A stretch of DNA of 14,095 nucleotides from an uncultured Clostridia bacterium (GCA_937916195.1 CALFTO010000145.1:1-14095); one strand, 5' to 3'; positions 1-7,467 are shown, numbered from the stretch's first letter. Translations and numbers: made by a program. The notes: generated from the letters alone by a model not told the origin.

Positions 1-151
1 CCATAAATGAAAGAGTTTTCGCAATTCTTGCACCCTCAACACCTAAAGCCTGTGCGGCAAGCTCAACAGTTGCACTTGAAACCTCAAATTCCTGCACTCT
101 GTCTTCCATACCAAATTGACGGAAATATTCTCTGCCTTTTTCTATGGACAT
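1..151 (-). CDS. YbaK/EbsC-type aminoacyl-tRNA editing protein, N-terminal part (runs off the left edge)
   Basis: Translating the minus strand from the ATG at 151-149 gives an open frame of 50 codons that leaves the window. It begins MSIEKGREYFRQFGMEDR and continues through SSATVELAAQALGVEG to RIAKTLSFM. This matches the N-terminus of the YbaK/ProX family, whose members deacylate mischarged tRNAs (for example Cys-tRNA-Pro) in the cytoplasm. In such proteins a helix and the 'E.ARIAKTL.F' strand precede the catalytic lysine region. An AAGGAAG SD site lies about 7 bases upstream of the ATG. It is the last gene seen in the direction of the iol operon, but 138 bp with two hairpin repeats separate it from iolG, so it is probably a separate housekeeping gene. 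Only the N-terminus is visible, so substrate specificity cannot be judged. Confidence 0.75.
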   Translation of the reverse strand, partial: MSIEKGREYFRQFGMEDRVQEFEVSSATVELAAQALGVEGARIAKTLSFM

Positions 152-168
152 ATTAATCTTCCTTTTGC

Positions 169-193
169 GTAGGGGCGATTCACGAATCGCCCG
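169..193. repeat. Repeat B, copy 1: 25-bp near-palindrome
   Basis: A 9-bp perfect stem (GGGCGATTC / GAATCGCCC) has a 2-base loop and asymmetric ends (GTAG on one side, CG on the other) that show orientation. An identical copy in opposite orientation lies at 1326-1350, so the two bracket iolG. On the plus strand this copy is followed by a T-rich stretch and might stop antisense transcription. It is likely a small dispersed intergenic repeat. Confidence 0.8.
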
Positions 194-205
194 TTTTTAT
201 TTTAC

Positions 206-280
206 AAAAATACGGTGAAAGAATCCCTCCACCGTCTTCGACGGTCCCCCTCCCTTTAACAAGGGAGGCAAGAACCGTAT
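206..280 (-). terminator. Possible composite terminator at the end of the iol operon, with repeat A inside the loop
   Basis: Read on the minus strand, ATACGGT (280-274) can pair with ACCGTAT (216-210), and the second arm is followed directly by a run of Ts (209-206). The loop of this 7-bp stem is filled by repeat A copy 1 (221-269), which folds into two hairpins of its own. It is placed correctly, just after the iolG stop. The U-run is short, so partial readthrough is possible. Confidence 0.4.
221..269. repeat. Repeat A, copy 1: two-hairpin intergenic repeat (49 bp)
   Basis: On the minus strand it begins GCCTCCCTT and ends GGAGGGATTC. It folds into CCTCCCTT-GTTA-AAGGGAGG (8 bp) followed by ACCGTC-GAA-GACGGT (6 bp). 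Related copies lie at 3052-3099 and 6726-6774, all in the same orientation and all in gaps on the minus strand. It resembles dispersed palindromic repeats common between genes in gut Clostridia; no transposase is linked to it here. Confidence 0.85.
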
Positions 281-289
281 GATTTAAAA

Positions 290-1297
290 TTAGTTAATTT
301 CTGAAAGTTTTACAGGTCTGCCTTCATTTGCTGATTTTTCAGCAGCAAGAGCAATCTTAACTGACTGTAAACCTGCGTGAATACCAACAGGAGTTTCTTT
401 GTCGTTTACACAACAATCAACAAACTGTCTTACTTCTTCTGCGAATGAGCCCATATATCTTTCAAGGAAGAAATAGAGTGGTTTTTCACCTGTTACACCG
501 TTAGCATCTGAAACGATAGCAGTTGAGAGTGTATCATTAGCAGTTGCAACCATACCCTTTGAGCCGAAAAGCTCTGCTCTTTGGTCATAACCATACATTG
601 CCTGACGTGAATTATCAATAACTGCGAGAGCACCGTTAGCCATTTTCATGGAAATAATAGCTGTGTCGAAATCACCATATTCACGGATGCTTGGGTTGAT
701 AAGAGCATCTGCATATACATAGAGTTCTTCAACATCGCTGTTTGTGAGGAAGCAAGCCATATCAAAATCGTGAATTGTCATATCAAGGAAAATGCTTGCT
801 GCACAGTAGCCAACAGGTGGTGCCTGTGGGTCACGAGATGTGATTTTAAGAATCTGTGCTTCACCGATTTTGCCCTCATCATAAGCTTTGCGAACTGCTG
901 CAAAGTTATGGTCAAAACGACGGTTGAAACCAACCTGGAACTTAACCTCAGGGTGAGCCTTGAGAGCATCTGCAATTTCAAGAATCTTGTCAACTGTGTT
1001 TGCAAGTGGTTTTTCACAGAAAACGTGTTTGCCTGCGTTAATTGCTTCAATAGAAATTGGAGCGTGAGTATCAGTTGATGAGCAAACAAGAACTGCATCA
1101 ATGTCAGCATCTTCAATTATCTTTGTGTAATCTGTGTAAATCTTTTCAACACCAAATCCTTCACAGAAAGCTTTTGTTTCATCATTCATAAATGGGTCTG
1201 CGATTGCAACAACCTCTGCACCCTTTACGTGATATGAGATTGATTCAAGATGCACTTTACCAATACGGCCTGCACCGATAATACCAATTTTAAGCAT
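290..1297 (-). CDS. iolG: Inositol 2-dehydrogenase
   Basis: This 335-residue protein of the Gfo/Idh/MocA family would oxidise myo-inositol to 2-keto-myo-inositol (scyllo-inosose) with NAD+, the first step of the pathway. The N-terminal Rossmann motif GIIGAGRIG is at residues 5-13. The catalytic CEKPLA motif puts the lysine at about residue 96, and IFLDMTIHDFDMA carries the expected Asp172 and His176, the spacing known from Bacillus IolG. Length is typical. The ATG has an AAGGAG SD 8 bases upstream. It is the last iol gene and lies 206 bp after iolA, a gap filled by inverted repeats, so its expression may be partly uncoupled from the upstream genes. Related inositol dehydrogenases (scyllo- or chiro-specific) share these motifs; the operon context favours the myo-inositol enzyme. 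Confidence 0.93.
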   Translation of the reverse strand: MLKIGIIGAGRIGKVHLESISYHVKGAEVVAIADPFMNDETKAFCEGFGVEKIYTDYTKIIEDADIDAVLVCSSTDTHAPISIEAINAGKHVFCEKPLANTVDKILEIADALKAHPEVKFQVGFNRRFDHNFAAVRKAYDEGKIGEAQILKITSRDPQAPPVGYCAASIFLDMTIHDFDMACFLTNSDVEELYVYADALINPSIREYGDFDTAIISMKMANGALAVIDNSRQAMYGYDQRAELFGSKGMVATANDTLSTAIVSDANGVTGEKPLYFFLERYMGSFAEEVRQFVDCCVNDKETPVGIHAGLQSVKIALAAEKSANEGRPVKLSEIN

Positions 1298-1325
1298 AAT
1301 AATTTCTCCTTATTTTTATAGTTTA

Positions 1326-1350
1326 CGGGCGATTCGTGAATCGCCCCTAC
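1326..1350. repeat. Repeat B, copy 2: inverted identical copy of the 25-bp palindrome
   Basis: This is the exact reverse complement of 169-193 over all 25 positions, including the asymmetric ends. It sits 28 bp upstream of the iolG start on the minus strand, so the iolA-iolG transcript would carry the hairpin just before the iolG SD. Confidence 0.8.
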
Positions 1351-1366
1351 AATAAACCTCATAACA

Positions 1367-1505
1367 ATTTGTAGGATTTTTTCGCAAGGCAAAAATCCTT
1401 ACACAATTTTTAGGTATTTTTCTGTTTAACAAGGCTTGCGAGCGATGGCGTATAAAGATACTCCGAGCGAGCATAACGCAGTTAAACGGGAAAAGACCAA
1501 AAATT
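1367..1505. repeat. Composite inverted-repeat element between iolA and iolG
   Basis: Two nested structures are visible. The first is an imperfect hairpin at about 1367-1408, with GGATTTTT (1374-1381) facing AAAAATCC (1391-1398). The second is a long imperfect inverted repeat whose arms are 1405-1430 and 1481-1505. The outer ends are AATTTTT and the inner ends GTTTAAC/GTTAAAC. The roughly 50-base centre contains GCGAGCG/CGAGCGAGC and a GTAT-AAAG-ATAC mini-hairpin. The right arm runs into the iolA stop codon (1504-1506). It has the look of a MITE-like or structural repeat that inserted at the end of iolA; no second copy is present in the window. Confidence 0.55.
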
Positions 1506-3012
1506 AGATTGTGCCGTCCCAAGTTGATACGGCTGTATTAGTTTTCTCTTCCTCATCAAACCAGTGCTGTGTAACTGCCTTTGATTCTGTGTAGAAACGA
1601 TATGCGTCTTTGCCTAAACAATGTAAATCACCAAAGAATGACTGCTTATGACCTGAGAATGGGAAGAAGCCAACGGGAACAGGAATACCAACGTTAATAC
1701 CAACCTGACCGCCGTCTGTATAACGAGCAAACTGACGTGCAAAATAACCGCTCTGTGTATAGATAACTGAGCCGTTTGCATATGGGTTGTCGTTCATAAT
1801 CTTAAGACCCTCTTCAAAGTTCTTGCAACGCTTAATGCAAAGAACAGGACCAAATACTTCTTCGTCGCCGATTGTCATATCAGCAGTAACCTTATCGAAG
1901 ATTGTAGGTCCGATAAAGTAGCCGTTTTCATAGCCTTCAACCTTAACATTACGTCCGTCAAGCACAAGCTCTGCACCCTCGTCAACACCCTTCTGAATGT
2001 CGGCAAGAACTTCTTCGTAATGCTTTTTATATGTAATAGGTCCGAGCTTTGAAGTTTTATCCCAAGATGGACCAACCTTGATATTCTTTGCCTGTTTAAC
2101 GAGCTCAGCAACAAACTTATCTGCTATTGCTTCTTCAACAACACAGCAAGTAAGAGCCATACAACGCTGACCCGCACAACCGTAAGCAGAGTTAATAACA
2201 CCTGCAACTGTTCGCTGGAGTGCACAGTCTGACATAACAAGAGCGTGGTTCTTAGCCTGAGTAAGAGCTTGACAACGCTTACCTGCTGCTGCAGCACGAG
2301 AATAAACCTTAAGACCAACGGGAGTTGAGCCAACGAATGTGATACCTTTAACATCGGGGTGGTCAAGGATTGTATTTACTTCGTTTCTTGAGCAAGTGAT
2401 AACATTGATAACACCGTCGGGCACGCCTGCTTCTTTATAAATTGCAGCAAATTTCATTGCTGTTTTTGGTGTAAGAGATGCCGCTTTGAGCACCATTGTA
2501 TTACCTGTTGCAATACAAGTTGGAGCCATCCAACCAAATGGAATCATTGCAGGGAAGTTAACCGGAACAATACCTGCGAAAACACCAAGTGGCTCACGAT
2601 ACTTAACTGTGTCATAGCCTGATGAAGCGTCCATAAGGCTTTCACCCATCATAAGTGAAGGAACTTGAGTTGCAAGCTCTGTGCCTTCTTTTGCCTTGAG
2701 AACGTCGCCCTCTGCTTCGCCCCATACCTTACCGTTTTCACAAGCAACACACATTGTGAGTTCTTCCATATCGCGAATAATAAGCTCACGGATTTTATAA
2801 AGAATCTGCGCTCTCTTGATTGCGGGAGTTGCTCTCCAGCCGGGATAAGCTTTCTTTGCAGCCTCGATTGCTTCGAGAACTTCATCATTTGTACAGCAAG
2901 GTGCTTGACCTACAACTTCACCTGTGCTTGGATTGTGAAGGTCATACCAAACATCAGTTTTTGAATCTTTAAACTGACCGTTCACAAAATATTGTAATTT
3001 TTCTACTGCCAT
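1504..3012 (-). CDS. iolA: Methylmalonate/malonate-semialdehyde dehydrogenase (CoA-acylating)
   Basis: This 502-residue aldehyde dehydrogenase superfamily protein of the MmsA/IolA type would convert malonate semialdehyde plus CoA and NAD+ to acetyl-CoA and CO2, the last step of inositol breakdown. It shows the substrate-pocket strand VNFPAMIPFG (about 152-160), the nucleotide-binding FVGSTPVG (227-234) and the signature GCAGQRCMAL with catalytic Cys at about 284. Length is normal for the family. The start chosen is the ATG at 3012, giving MAVEKLQ, preceded by AAAGGAG. An in-frame codon at 3063 would begin inside repeat A and add 17 residues absent from the family. The TAA stop overlaps the inverted-repeat element downstream. 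Repeat A copy 2 lies between it and iolE. Confidence 0.92.
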   Translation of the reverse strand: MAVEKLQYFVNGQFKDSKTDVWYDLHNPSTGEVVGQAPCCTNDEVLEAIEAAKKAYPGWRATPAIKRAQILYKIRELIIRDMEELTMCVACENGKVWGEAEGDVLKAKEGTELATQVPSLMMGESLMDASSGYDTVKYREPLGVFAGIVPVNFPAMIPFGWMAPTCIATGNTMVLKAASLTPKTAMKFAAIYKEAGVPDGVINVITCSRNEVNTILDHPDVKGITFVGSTPVGLKVYSRAAAAGKRCQALTQAKNHALVMSDCALQRTVAGVINSAYGCAGQRCMALTCCVVEEAIADKFVAELVKQAKNIKVGPSWDKTSKLGPITYKKHYEEVLADIQKGVDEGAELVLDGRNVKVEGYENGYFIGPTIFDKVTADMTIGDEEVFGPVLCIKRCKNFEEGLKIMNDNPYANGSVIYTQSGYFARQFARYTDGGQVGINVGIPVPVGFFPFSGHKQSFFGDLHCLGKDAYRFYTESKAVTQHWFDEEEKTNTAVSTWDGTI

Positions 3013-3051
3013 TTTATTTTCTCCTTTGGGGATTGATTGTTTGTTTAGGAG

Positions 3052-3099
3052 GAATCCCTCCACCGCTAAAGCGGTCCCCCTCCCTTTAACAAGGGAGGC
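3052..3099. repeat. Repeat A, copy 2: two-hairpin repeat with an altered second stem
   Basis: The first hairpin is identical to copy 1. The second is ACCGC-TTTA-GCGGT on the minus strand instead of ACCGTC-GAA-GACGGT. Both sides changed together so pairing is kept, which points to selection on an RNA or cruciform structure, or to amplification of paired variants. It lies in the iolE-iolA gap, 40 bp before the iolA start. Confidence 0.85.
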
Positions 3100-3104
3100 T
3101 TATA

Positions 3105-3998
3105 TTATAATCCGGAAACCTCATTGATGTATTTACGAGCCTTGAGAGCATACTCAAATGGATTTGCGATTGCGGGGTCCTGCTCTGCCTCAACGAGAAC
3201 ATATCCTTCATATCCTGTTTCTTCAAGAACATCGAAAACAGGTTTGAAATCAATTACGCCGTCACCGGGAACTGTGAATGCACCTGCGCGAACACCCTGC
3301 AAGAAGCTCATTTTTTCAGCCTTAACCTTTGCCACAACATCGGGACGAATATCCTTAAGATGTACGTGACGAATTCTCTTTGCATACTTTTTGAGAACTG
3401 CCATATAATCTTCACCGCAGTATGCAAGGTGACCTGTATCGAAAAGAAGGCCAAAAAGTTCGGGGTCTGTATTTTCCATCATTCTGTCAATTTCTGCTGC
3501 AGTCTGAACAACAGTACCCATATGATGATGGAAGCAAAGTGCGATACCCATATCCTTTGCAACTTTACCAAGCTTGTTGATACCTGTGCAAAGCATAACC
3601 CACTCTTCGTCGTTCATAACATATTTATCGTCAAAAATTGAGAGGTCTGTTCCCTGAATAGAATGTCCCTGCTCAGAGATACCAACAACCTTTGCACCCA
3701 TTTCTTTAAGGAAAGTGATGTGCTCGATAAAGTCTTTTTCAACTTCTTCATAAGGCTTTGTGATAAGGAAGCTTGAGAACCAAGCGTTGCAAATCTGCAT
3801 TCCGCGAAGTTCAAGTGCCTTTTTGAGAACTTTTGTATCTCTTGGGTACTTGTTACCAACCTCACAACCTGTGAAGCCTGCAAGTGCCATTTCAGAAATG
3901 CACTGTTCAAATGTGTTTTCTGCACCAAGGTCGGGCATATCGTCATTTGTCCAAGCGATAGGTGCAATACCGAGTTTAACTTTGTTCTTATCCAACAT
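3105..3998 (-). CDS. iolE: Inosose dehydratase (2-keto-myo-inositol dehydratase)
   Basis: This 297-residue sugar-phosphate-isomerase/AP-endonuclease-like TIM barrel would dehydrate 2-keto-myo-inositol to 3D-(3,5/4)-trihydroxycyclohexane-1,2-dione using a divalent metal. The N-terminus VKLGIAPIAWTNDDMPDLG is characteristic of IolE. Probable metal-binding and active-site segments are VGISEQG (105-111), CFHHHMGT (155-162), FDTGHLAYCGED (186-197), HVHLKD (211-216) and VEAEQDPA (269-276). Length matches the family. The ATG is 2 bases after the iolD stop. Its AAGGAG SD lies inside the last codons of iolD, so translation of the two genes is probably coupled. Confidence 0.93.
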   Translation of the reverse strand: MLDKNKVKLGIAPIAWTNDDMPDLGAENTFEQCISEMALAGFTGCEVGNKYPRDTKVLKKALELRGMQICNAWFSSFLITKPYEEVEKDFIEHITFLKEMGAKVVGISEQGHSIQGTDLSIFDDKYVMNDEEWVMLCTGINKLGKVAKDMGIALCFHHHMGTVVQTAAEIDRMMENTDPELFGLLFDTGHLAYCGEDYMAVLKKYAKRIRHVHLKDIRPDVVAKVKAEKMSFLQGVRAGAFTVPGDGVIDFKPVFDVLEETGYEGYVLVEAEQDPAIANPFEYALKARKYINEVSGL

Positions 3999-4000
3999 AA

Positions 4001-5920
4001 TTAATATCTCCTTGCCTTGTTTTTATTTTCTTCCTTCTCTGCGAAGGCATTATTTACTTTTTCATTTGTTGAAACAGACGGAACACCTGTATGCCACCAA
4101 GCACCATAACCGTCAGTCATTGACTTGGGCAATACTTTGATGTCAATAAGTGTTGAAAATGTCTGTTTCTGTGAATCAATAAGAGCGAATTCCAGCTCTT
4201 CCATTGTTTTTGCGGTGTATGTCTTACAGCCGTAAGCCGCAGCATTCTTTGCGAAGTCGATAGGGATAAGTCCGCCGAGCAAATCGCCGTTTTCGTCGCG
4301 ATAACGGAATTCTGTTGCAAGATTGCCGATACCGTTTGACATTTCGAGGTTGTTGATACAACCAAAACCGCTGTTATCGAAAAGAAGAACATTAATTTTC
4401 TTATTCTCTTGAATTGATGTTACGAGTTCGCTGTGAAGCATCAAATAGCTACCGTCACCGCACATTGCGTATGATTCGCATTCGGGATGTGCCATTTTTG
4501 AGCCGAGAGCACCTGCGATTTCGTAACCCATACAAGAATAACCGTATTCCATATTGTATGAATAACGACTGTCAGATGTCCACATTCTCTGCAAACAGCC
4601 CGGAAGTGAGCCTGCCGCACCTGTGCAAAGAGCATCTGCGGGGATAAGCTTACGGATAAGTGCCAATGCAGCAGTCTGTGTAATCACACCACCGATTTTC
4701 TCAACGAATTCGGGGATTGTCTTTTCGTCGCGGGCCGAAATCAAGGGCTTGAAATTCTCGTCATAGCTATAATTTGAAAGGAATTCCATTTCCTTATCCC
4801 AGTCAGCTTTTGCAGACTGAATTTCTGTTGTATATGCTGATTTGTAACCTGCCTTGCGAAGTTCGTCACCGAGAGCAAGAATACCGAGTTTAGCATCAGC
4901 AACCATTTTAACAGCATCAAGCTTATATGCGTCAAAGCGTGATGTGTTAATTGTTACCATCTTCACATCGTCTTTGAAAAGTGATTTTGAAGCAGTTGTA
5001 AAGTCGGAGAAACGAGTACCAATGCCGATTACAACATCTGCATCCTTTGCAATCACATTACCAGCGGAGTTACCTGTAACACCAAGACCGCCAAGATTAT
5101 ATTTATCTGATGAAAGGCAAGCAGTTTTACCGCTTTGTGTTTCTGCAAAAGGAATGTTAAACTCAGCGCAGAATTTTTCAAGTGCCTCGCCTGCTTCTGA
5201 ATAACGAACACCGCCACCACAGATTACAAGAGGCTTTTTAGCTTCTTTAACTACATTAAGAACATCTTCAAGTTCTTCGCACGCTACGGGCATACGAACA
5301 ATTTTATGTACTCTTTTTGCGAAGAAACTATCGGGATAATCATAGCTTTCACCCTCAACATCTTGACAAAGACAAATTGCAACCGCACCTGTGTCTGCTG
5401 TGTCAGTGAGCACGCGCATTGCGTTAATCATAGCTGACATAAGCTGTTCGGGGCGCTGAATTCTGTCCCAATAACGTGTCACGGCCTTATAAGCGTCATT
5501 TGTAGTTGTAGCAAGTGAATTTACCTGCTCAAACTGTTGAAGCACGGGGTCGGGCTGACGGGTTGAGAATGTGTCAGCAGGGAACAAAAGAAGTGGCACA
5601 TTGTTAACTGTTGCAGTTGCCGCCGCAGTAATCATATTGGCAGCTCCGGGGCCAATTGATGATGCACAAGCGATAATTTTTCTTCTGTTGTTCATCTTTG
5701 CAAAGGCAGTAGCAACGTGAGCCATACCTTGCTCATTTTTGCCCTGATAAACACGAAGTCCGCCCTTGTCAGAATCAAGTGCCTCACCAAGTCCTAAAAC
5801 AATACCGTGACCGAAAACCGTGAAAATTCCGTCAACGAATTTTGTTTCAACGCCGTCAAAGGACACATACTGATTGTCAAGGAACTTAACGAGTGCCTGA
5901 GCCATTGTCATTTTTGCCAT
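4001..5920 (-). CDS. iolD: 3D-(3,5/4)-trihydroxycyclohexane-1,2-dione hydrolase
   Basis: This 639-residue thiamine-diphosphate enzyme of the acetolactate-synthase superfamily would open the ring of the dione to 5-deoxy-D-glucuronate. The N-terminal domain carries the conserved glutamate in GKNEQGMAH (Glu63), which activates the cofactor in this superfamily. A central domain runs from about 210 to 360. The C-terminal domain has the ThDP/Mg motif GDGSYLMLHSEL (488 on), ending in LFDNSGFGCINN (about 513-524). Length is typical of IolD and about 70-90 residues longer than acetolactate synthase, which with the position between iolB and iolE separates the two. The start ATG has GAGGTG about 6 bases upstream. 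The iolB stop is 33 bp upstream. Confidence 0.94.
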   Translation of the reverse strand: MAKMTMAQALVKFLDNQYVSFDGVETKFVDGIFTVFGHGIVLGLGEALDSDKGGLRVYQGKNEQGMAHVATAFAKMNNRRKIIACASSIGPGAANMITAAATATVNNVPLLLFPADTFSTRQPDPVLQQFEQVNSLATTTNDAYKAVTRYWDRIQRPEQLMSAMINAMRVLTDTADTGAVAICLCQDVEGESYDYPDSFFAKRVHKIVRMPVACEELEDVLNVVKEAKKPLVICGGGVRYSEAGEALEKFCAEFNIPFAETQSGKTACLSSDKYNLGGLGVTGNSAGNVIAKDADVVIGIGTRFSDFTTASKSLFKDDVKMVTINTSRFDAYKLDAVKMVADAKLGILALGDELRKAGYKSAYTTEIQSAKADWDKEMEFLSNYSYDENFKPLISARDEKTIPEFVEKIGGVITQTAALALIRKLIPADALCTGAAGSLPGCLQRMWTSDSRYSYNMEYGYSCMGYEIAGALGSKMAHPECESYAMCGDGSYLMLHSELVTSIQENKKINVLLFDNSGFGCINNLEMSNGIGNLATEFRYRDENGDLLGGLIPIDFAKNAAAYGCKTYTAKTMEELEFALIDSQKQTFSTLIDIKVLPKSMTDGYGAWWHTGVPSVSTNEKVNNAFAEKEENKNKARRY

Positions 5921-5953
5921 AATTTCACCTCATAATATGTTAAGTTGAATTAT

Positions 5954-6721
5954 TTATACGTCAAGAAGCCATTTATGCTTCGGGTCGTCAATTCTTGTTT
6001 TTATCCATGGGTCACCATCGAGATGTCTAATCATCCACACATAGCACATTGAATAGCCGGGGGCTGCAACCTGCTGATGTGTTTTCATTGGTGTAATGCA
6101 AAGAACACCTTGGTCCTCAACCTTGTAGCAATCATCACCGTTGAAGCCTACGCCAAAGCCTTGTGGTTTATCGAATTCATAATAATAAACTTCGGGTTGC
6201 GGATGATAGTGTGGTGGATAACTTGACCAACAACCCGGTTTGTGAATAACCTCACCGAGTACAAGATTTGAATATGGTGCGTTTTCATAATCGAAAAGCG
6301 TGAGCACCTGACGGTGTGCAGTACCATTCCACTGGTCTTTACCAAATTCCTGCAAGATAACATTTTCGGGGCTATACCACTTGCAACCGAAATCGTTAGC
6401 GTTATCGGTTTGCTGAATGAGAATTCGAGAATCTGCATTAGCCGTTACTGTTACTTCATTATTTTTTGAGAAATGCACACAATAAGGACGGTCAACGAAC
6501 TGATTTTCTCTTTTTGCAGTTTCTGTTTTTCCGTCAAATGAATATTCAACATCACCTGAAAGCAAAAGAATTGCGGTTTCGTTGTTTGCGTCGCAGATTG
6601 TAACGCTTTCTCCTGCTTTTAAGAGCTTAATCTTGATATTCATAAGCATATCGGCATTTGCGCCATTCATTTCGCAGAGAATTTTTTCGTTGCTTGAATT
6701 ATAGCTTGGATTTTCGTACAT
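5954..6721 (-). CDS. iolB: 5-deoxy-glucuronate isomerase
   Basis: This 255-residue double-cupin protein would isomerise 5-deoxyglucuronate to 2-deoxy-5-keto-D-gluconate. The first cupin half (about 30-105) is degenerate. The second carries the metal site YPPHYHPQPEVYYYEFDKP with His171, His173 and Glu177, and a further His215 in PMKTHQQVAAPGY. The C-terminus WMIRHLDGDPW is typical of IolB. Length is slightly below the roughly 270 residues of Bacillus IolB. The ATG at 6721 has its GGAGGG SD 8 bases upstream, and that SD lies inside repeat A copy 3, so the repeat appears to supply the ribosome binding site. The preceding gene is the SanA-like protein rather than another iol enzyme. Confidence 0.93.
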   Translation of the reverse strand: MYENPSYNSSNEKILCEMNGANADMLMNIKIKLLKAGESVTICDANNETAILLLSGDVEYSFDGKTETAKRENQFVDRPYCVHFSKNNEVTVTANADSRILIQQTDNANDFGCKWYSPENVILQEFGKDQWNGTAHRQVLTLFDYENAPYSNLVLGEVIHKPGCWSSYPPHYHPQPEVYYYEFDKPQGFGVGFNGDDCYKVEDQGVLCITPMKTHQQVAAPGYSMCYVWMIRHLDGDPWIKTRIDDPKHKWLLDV

Positions 6722-6725
6722 ATAT

Positions 6726-6774
6726 GAATCCCTCCACCGTCTTCGACGGTCCCCCTCCCTTTGACAAGGGAGGC
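6726..6774. repeat. Repeat A, copy 3: supplies the iolB Shine-Dalgarno
   Basis: It differs from copy 1 (221-269) by a single base, which falls in the loop of the first hairpin (GTCA in place of GTTA). It fills the 56-bp gap between the SanA-like gene and iolB. Its end, GGTGGAGGGATTC on the minus strand, places GGAGGG 8 bases before the iolB ATG. No other SD-like sequence is near that start. Confidence 0.85.
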
Positions 6775-6777
6775 TTT

Positions 6778-7467
6778 TTATAATCTTTCTTTGTCGTCGG
6801 TTAACGACCCACTTGCACTAATCGGTATTGCTTCGCCCAAGTATGTTGGCTCGGGTTGTGCTATGCAATAAAAGAAATCTTTTGTTCGCGCCAACCACTC
6901 ACGCATATTGTTGTGAATTCCGTATTTCATTTCGTCGGCGGCTACACCGTAAGCCTCAATACCCAACTTGCGAGCATCGTAGATTGAACGGTACAAATGA
7001 TATTTTTGAGTAACAATCACCATTTTTTCAACTTGGAATACATCGCGTGCGCGGTACATTGACTCATAGGTCGAAAGTCCTGCGTGGTCCATAAAAACAT
7101 TGTCAGCAGGCACTCCCGCCTCAATGGCGCAATCTTTCATAATGTTGACCTCGTCATATTCCTCACGCGCGTGGTCACCTGTCATAAGAATTCTGTCAGT
7201 ACAGCCTGTGAAATACACATCAATTCCAAAATCAAGACGTTCCTGAAGCATTGGCGAGGGCTCTGTGCCCCAAATGCCTGCACCCATAACCATTACGCAA
7301 TCGAAATCGTATTCGCCGACCTCGTCCATTGTGAGAATGTACTCGTCAACATATGAAACCATATAGATGTTTATGCCCGCAACGGCAATTCCGACCACAA
7401 GACAAATGCAAAGAAGCGCAATTATTATGCGTTTGAAGATTTTATTTTGTTTTAACTTCTTCAACAT
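6778..7467 (-). CDS. SanA/YdcF-like (DUF218) membrane-anchored protein
   Basis: This 229-residue protein has a basic N-terminus, one membrane helix (about 13-36) and an extracytoplasmic DUF218 domain. Features seen are VMVMGAGIWGTEPSPMLQERLDFG (58-81), ILMTGDH (93-99), DHAGLSTYESMYRA (127-140), IVTQKYHLYRS (151-161) and a C-terminal YLGEAIPIS of the kind found in SanA. SanA-type proteins are linked to envelope barrier function in Enterobacteria, but their activity is not established. The ATG is 1 base after the iolC stop and uses the AGGGG in the last iolC codons, so it belongs to the operon. No DUF218 protein is a known part of the inositol pathway. It could act on the envelope or simply be a hitchhiker. 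The family call is secure; the role is unknown. Confidence 0.85.
   Translation of the reverse strand: MLKKLKQNKIFKRIIIALLCICLVVGIAVAGINIYMVSYVDEYILTMDEVGEYDFDCVMVMGAGIWGTEPSPMLQERLDFGIDVYFTGCTDRILMTGDHAREEYDEVNIMKDCAIEAGVPADNVFMDHAGLSTYESMYRARDVFQVEKMVIVTQKYHLYRSIYDARKLGIEAYGVAADEMKYGIHNNMREWLARTKDFFYCIAQPEPTYLGEAIPISASGSLTDDKERL

Noticed and set aside
770..1116. Long open frames on both strands inside iolG, and similar ones inside the other iol genes
   Set aside because: They are out-of-frame shadows of well-supported enzymes, with no SD and no recognisable motifs.
1316..1522. 68-codon minus-strand open frame between iolG and iolA
   Set aside because: It lies across repeat B and the inverted-repeat element, has no SD and shows no protein-like composition; it is explained by the repeats.
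3013..3063. Upstream in-frame start for iolA (17 extra residues)
   Set aside because: It falls in repeat A copy 2 and the added residues are not family-like; the ATG at 3012 has a good SD.
4001..5920. Acetolactate synthase instead of IolD
   Set aside because: The protein is longer than acetolactate synthases and lies between iolB and iolE in a complete inositol operon.
221..6774. CRISPR repeats
   Set aside because: The three repeat A copies are kilobases apart in operon gaps, with no regular spacers or cas genes.
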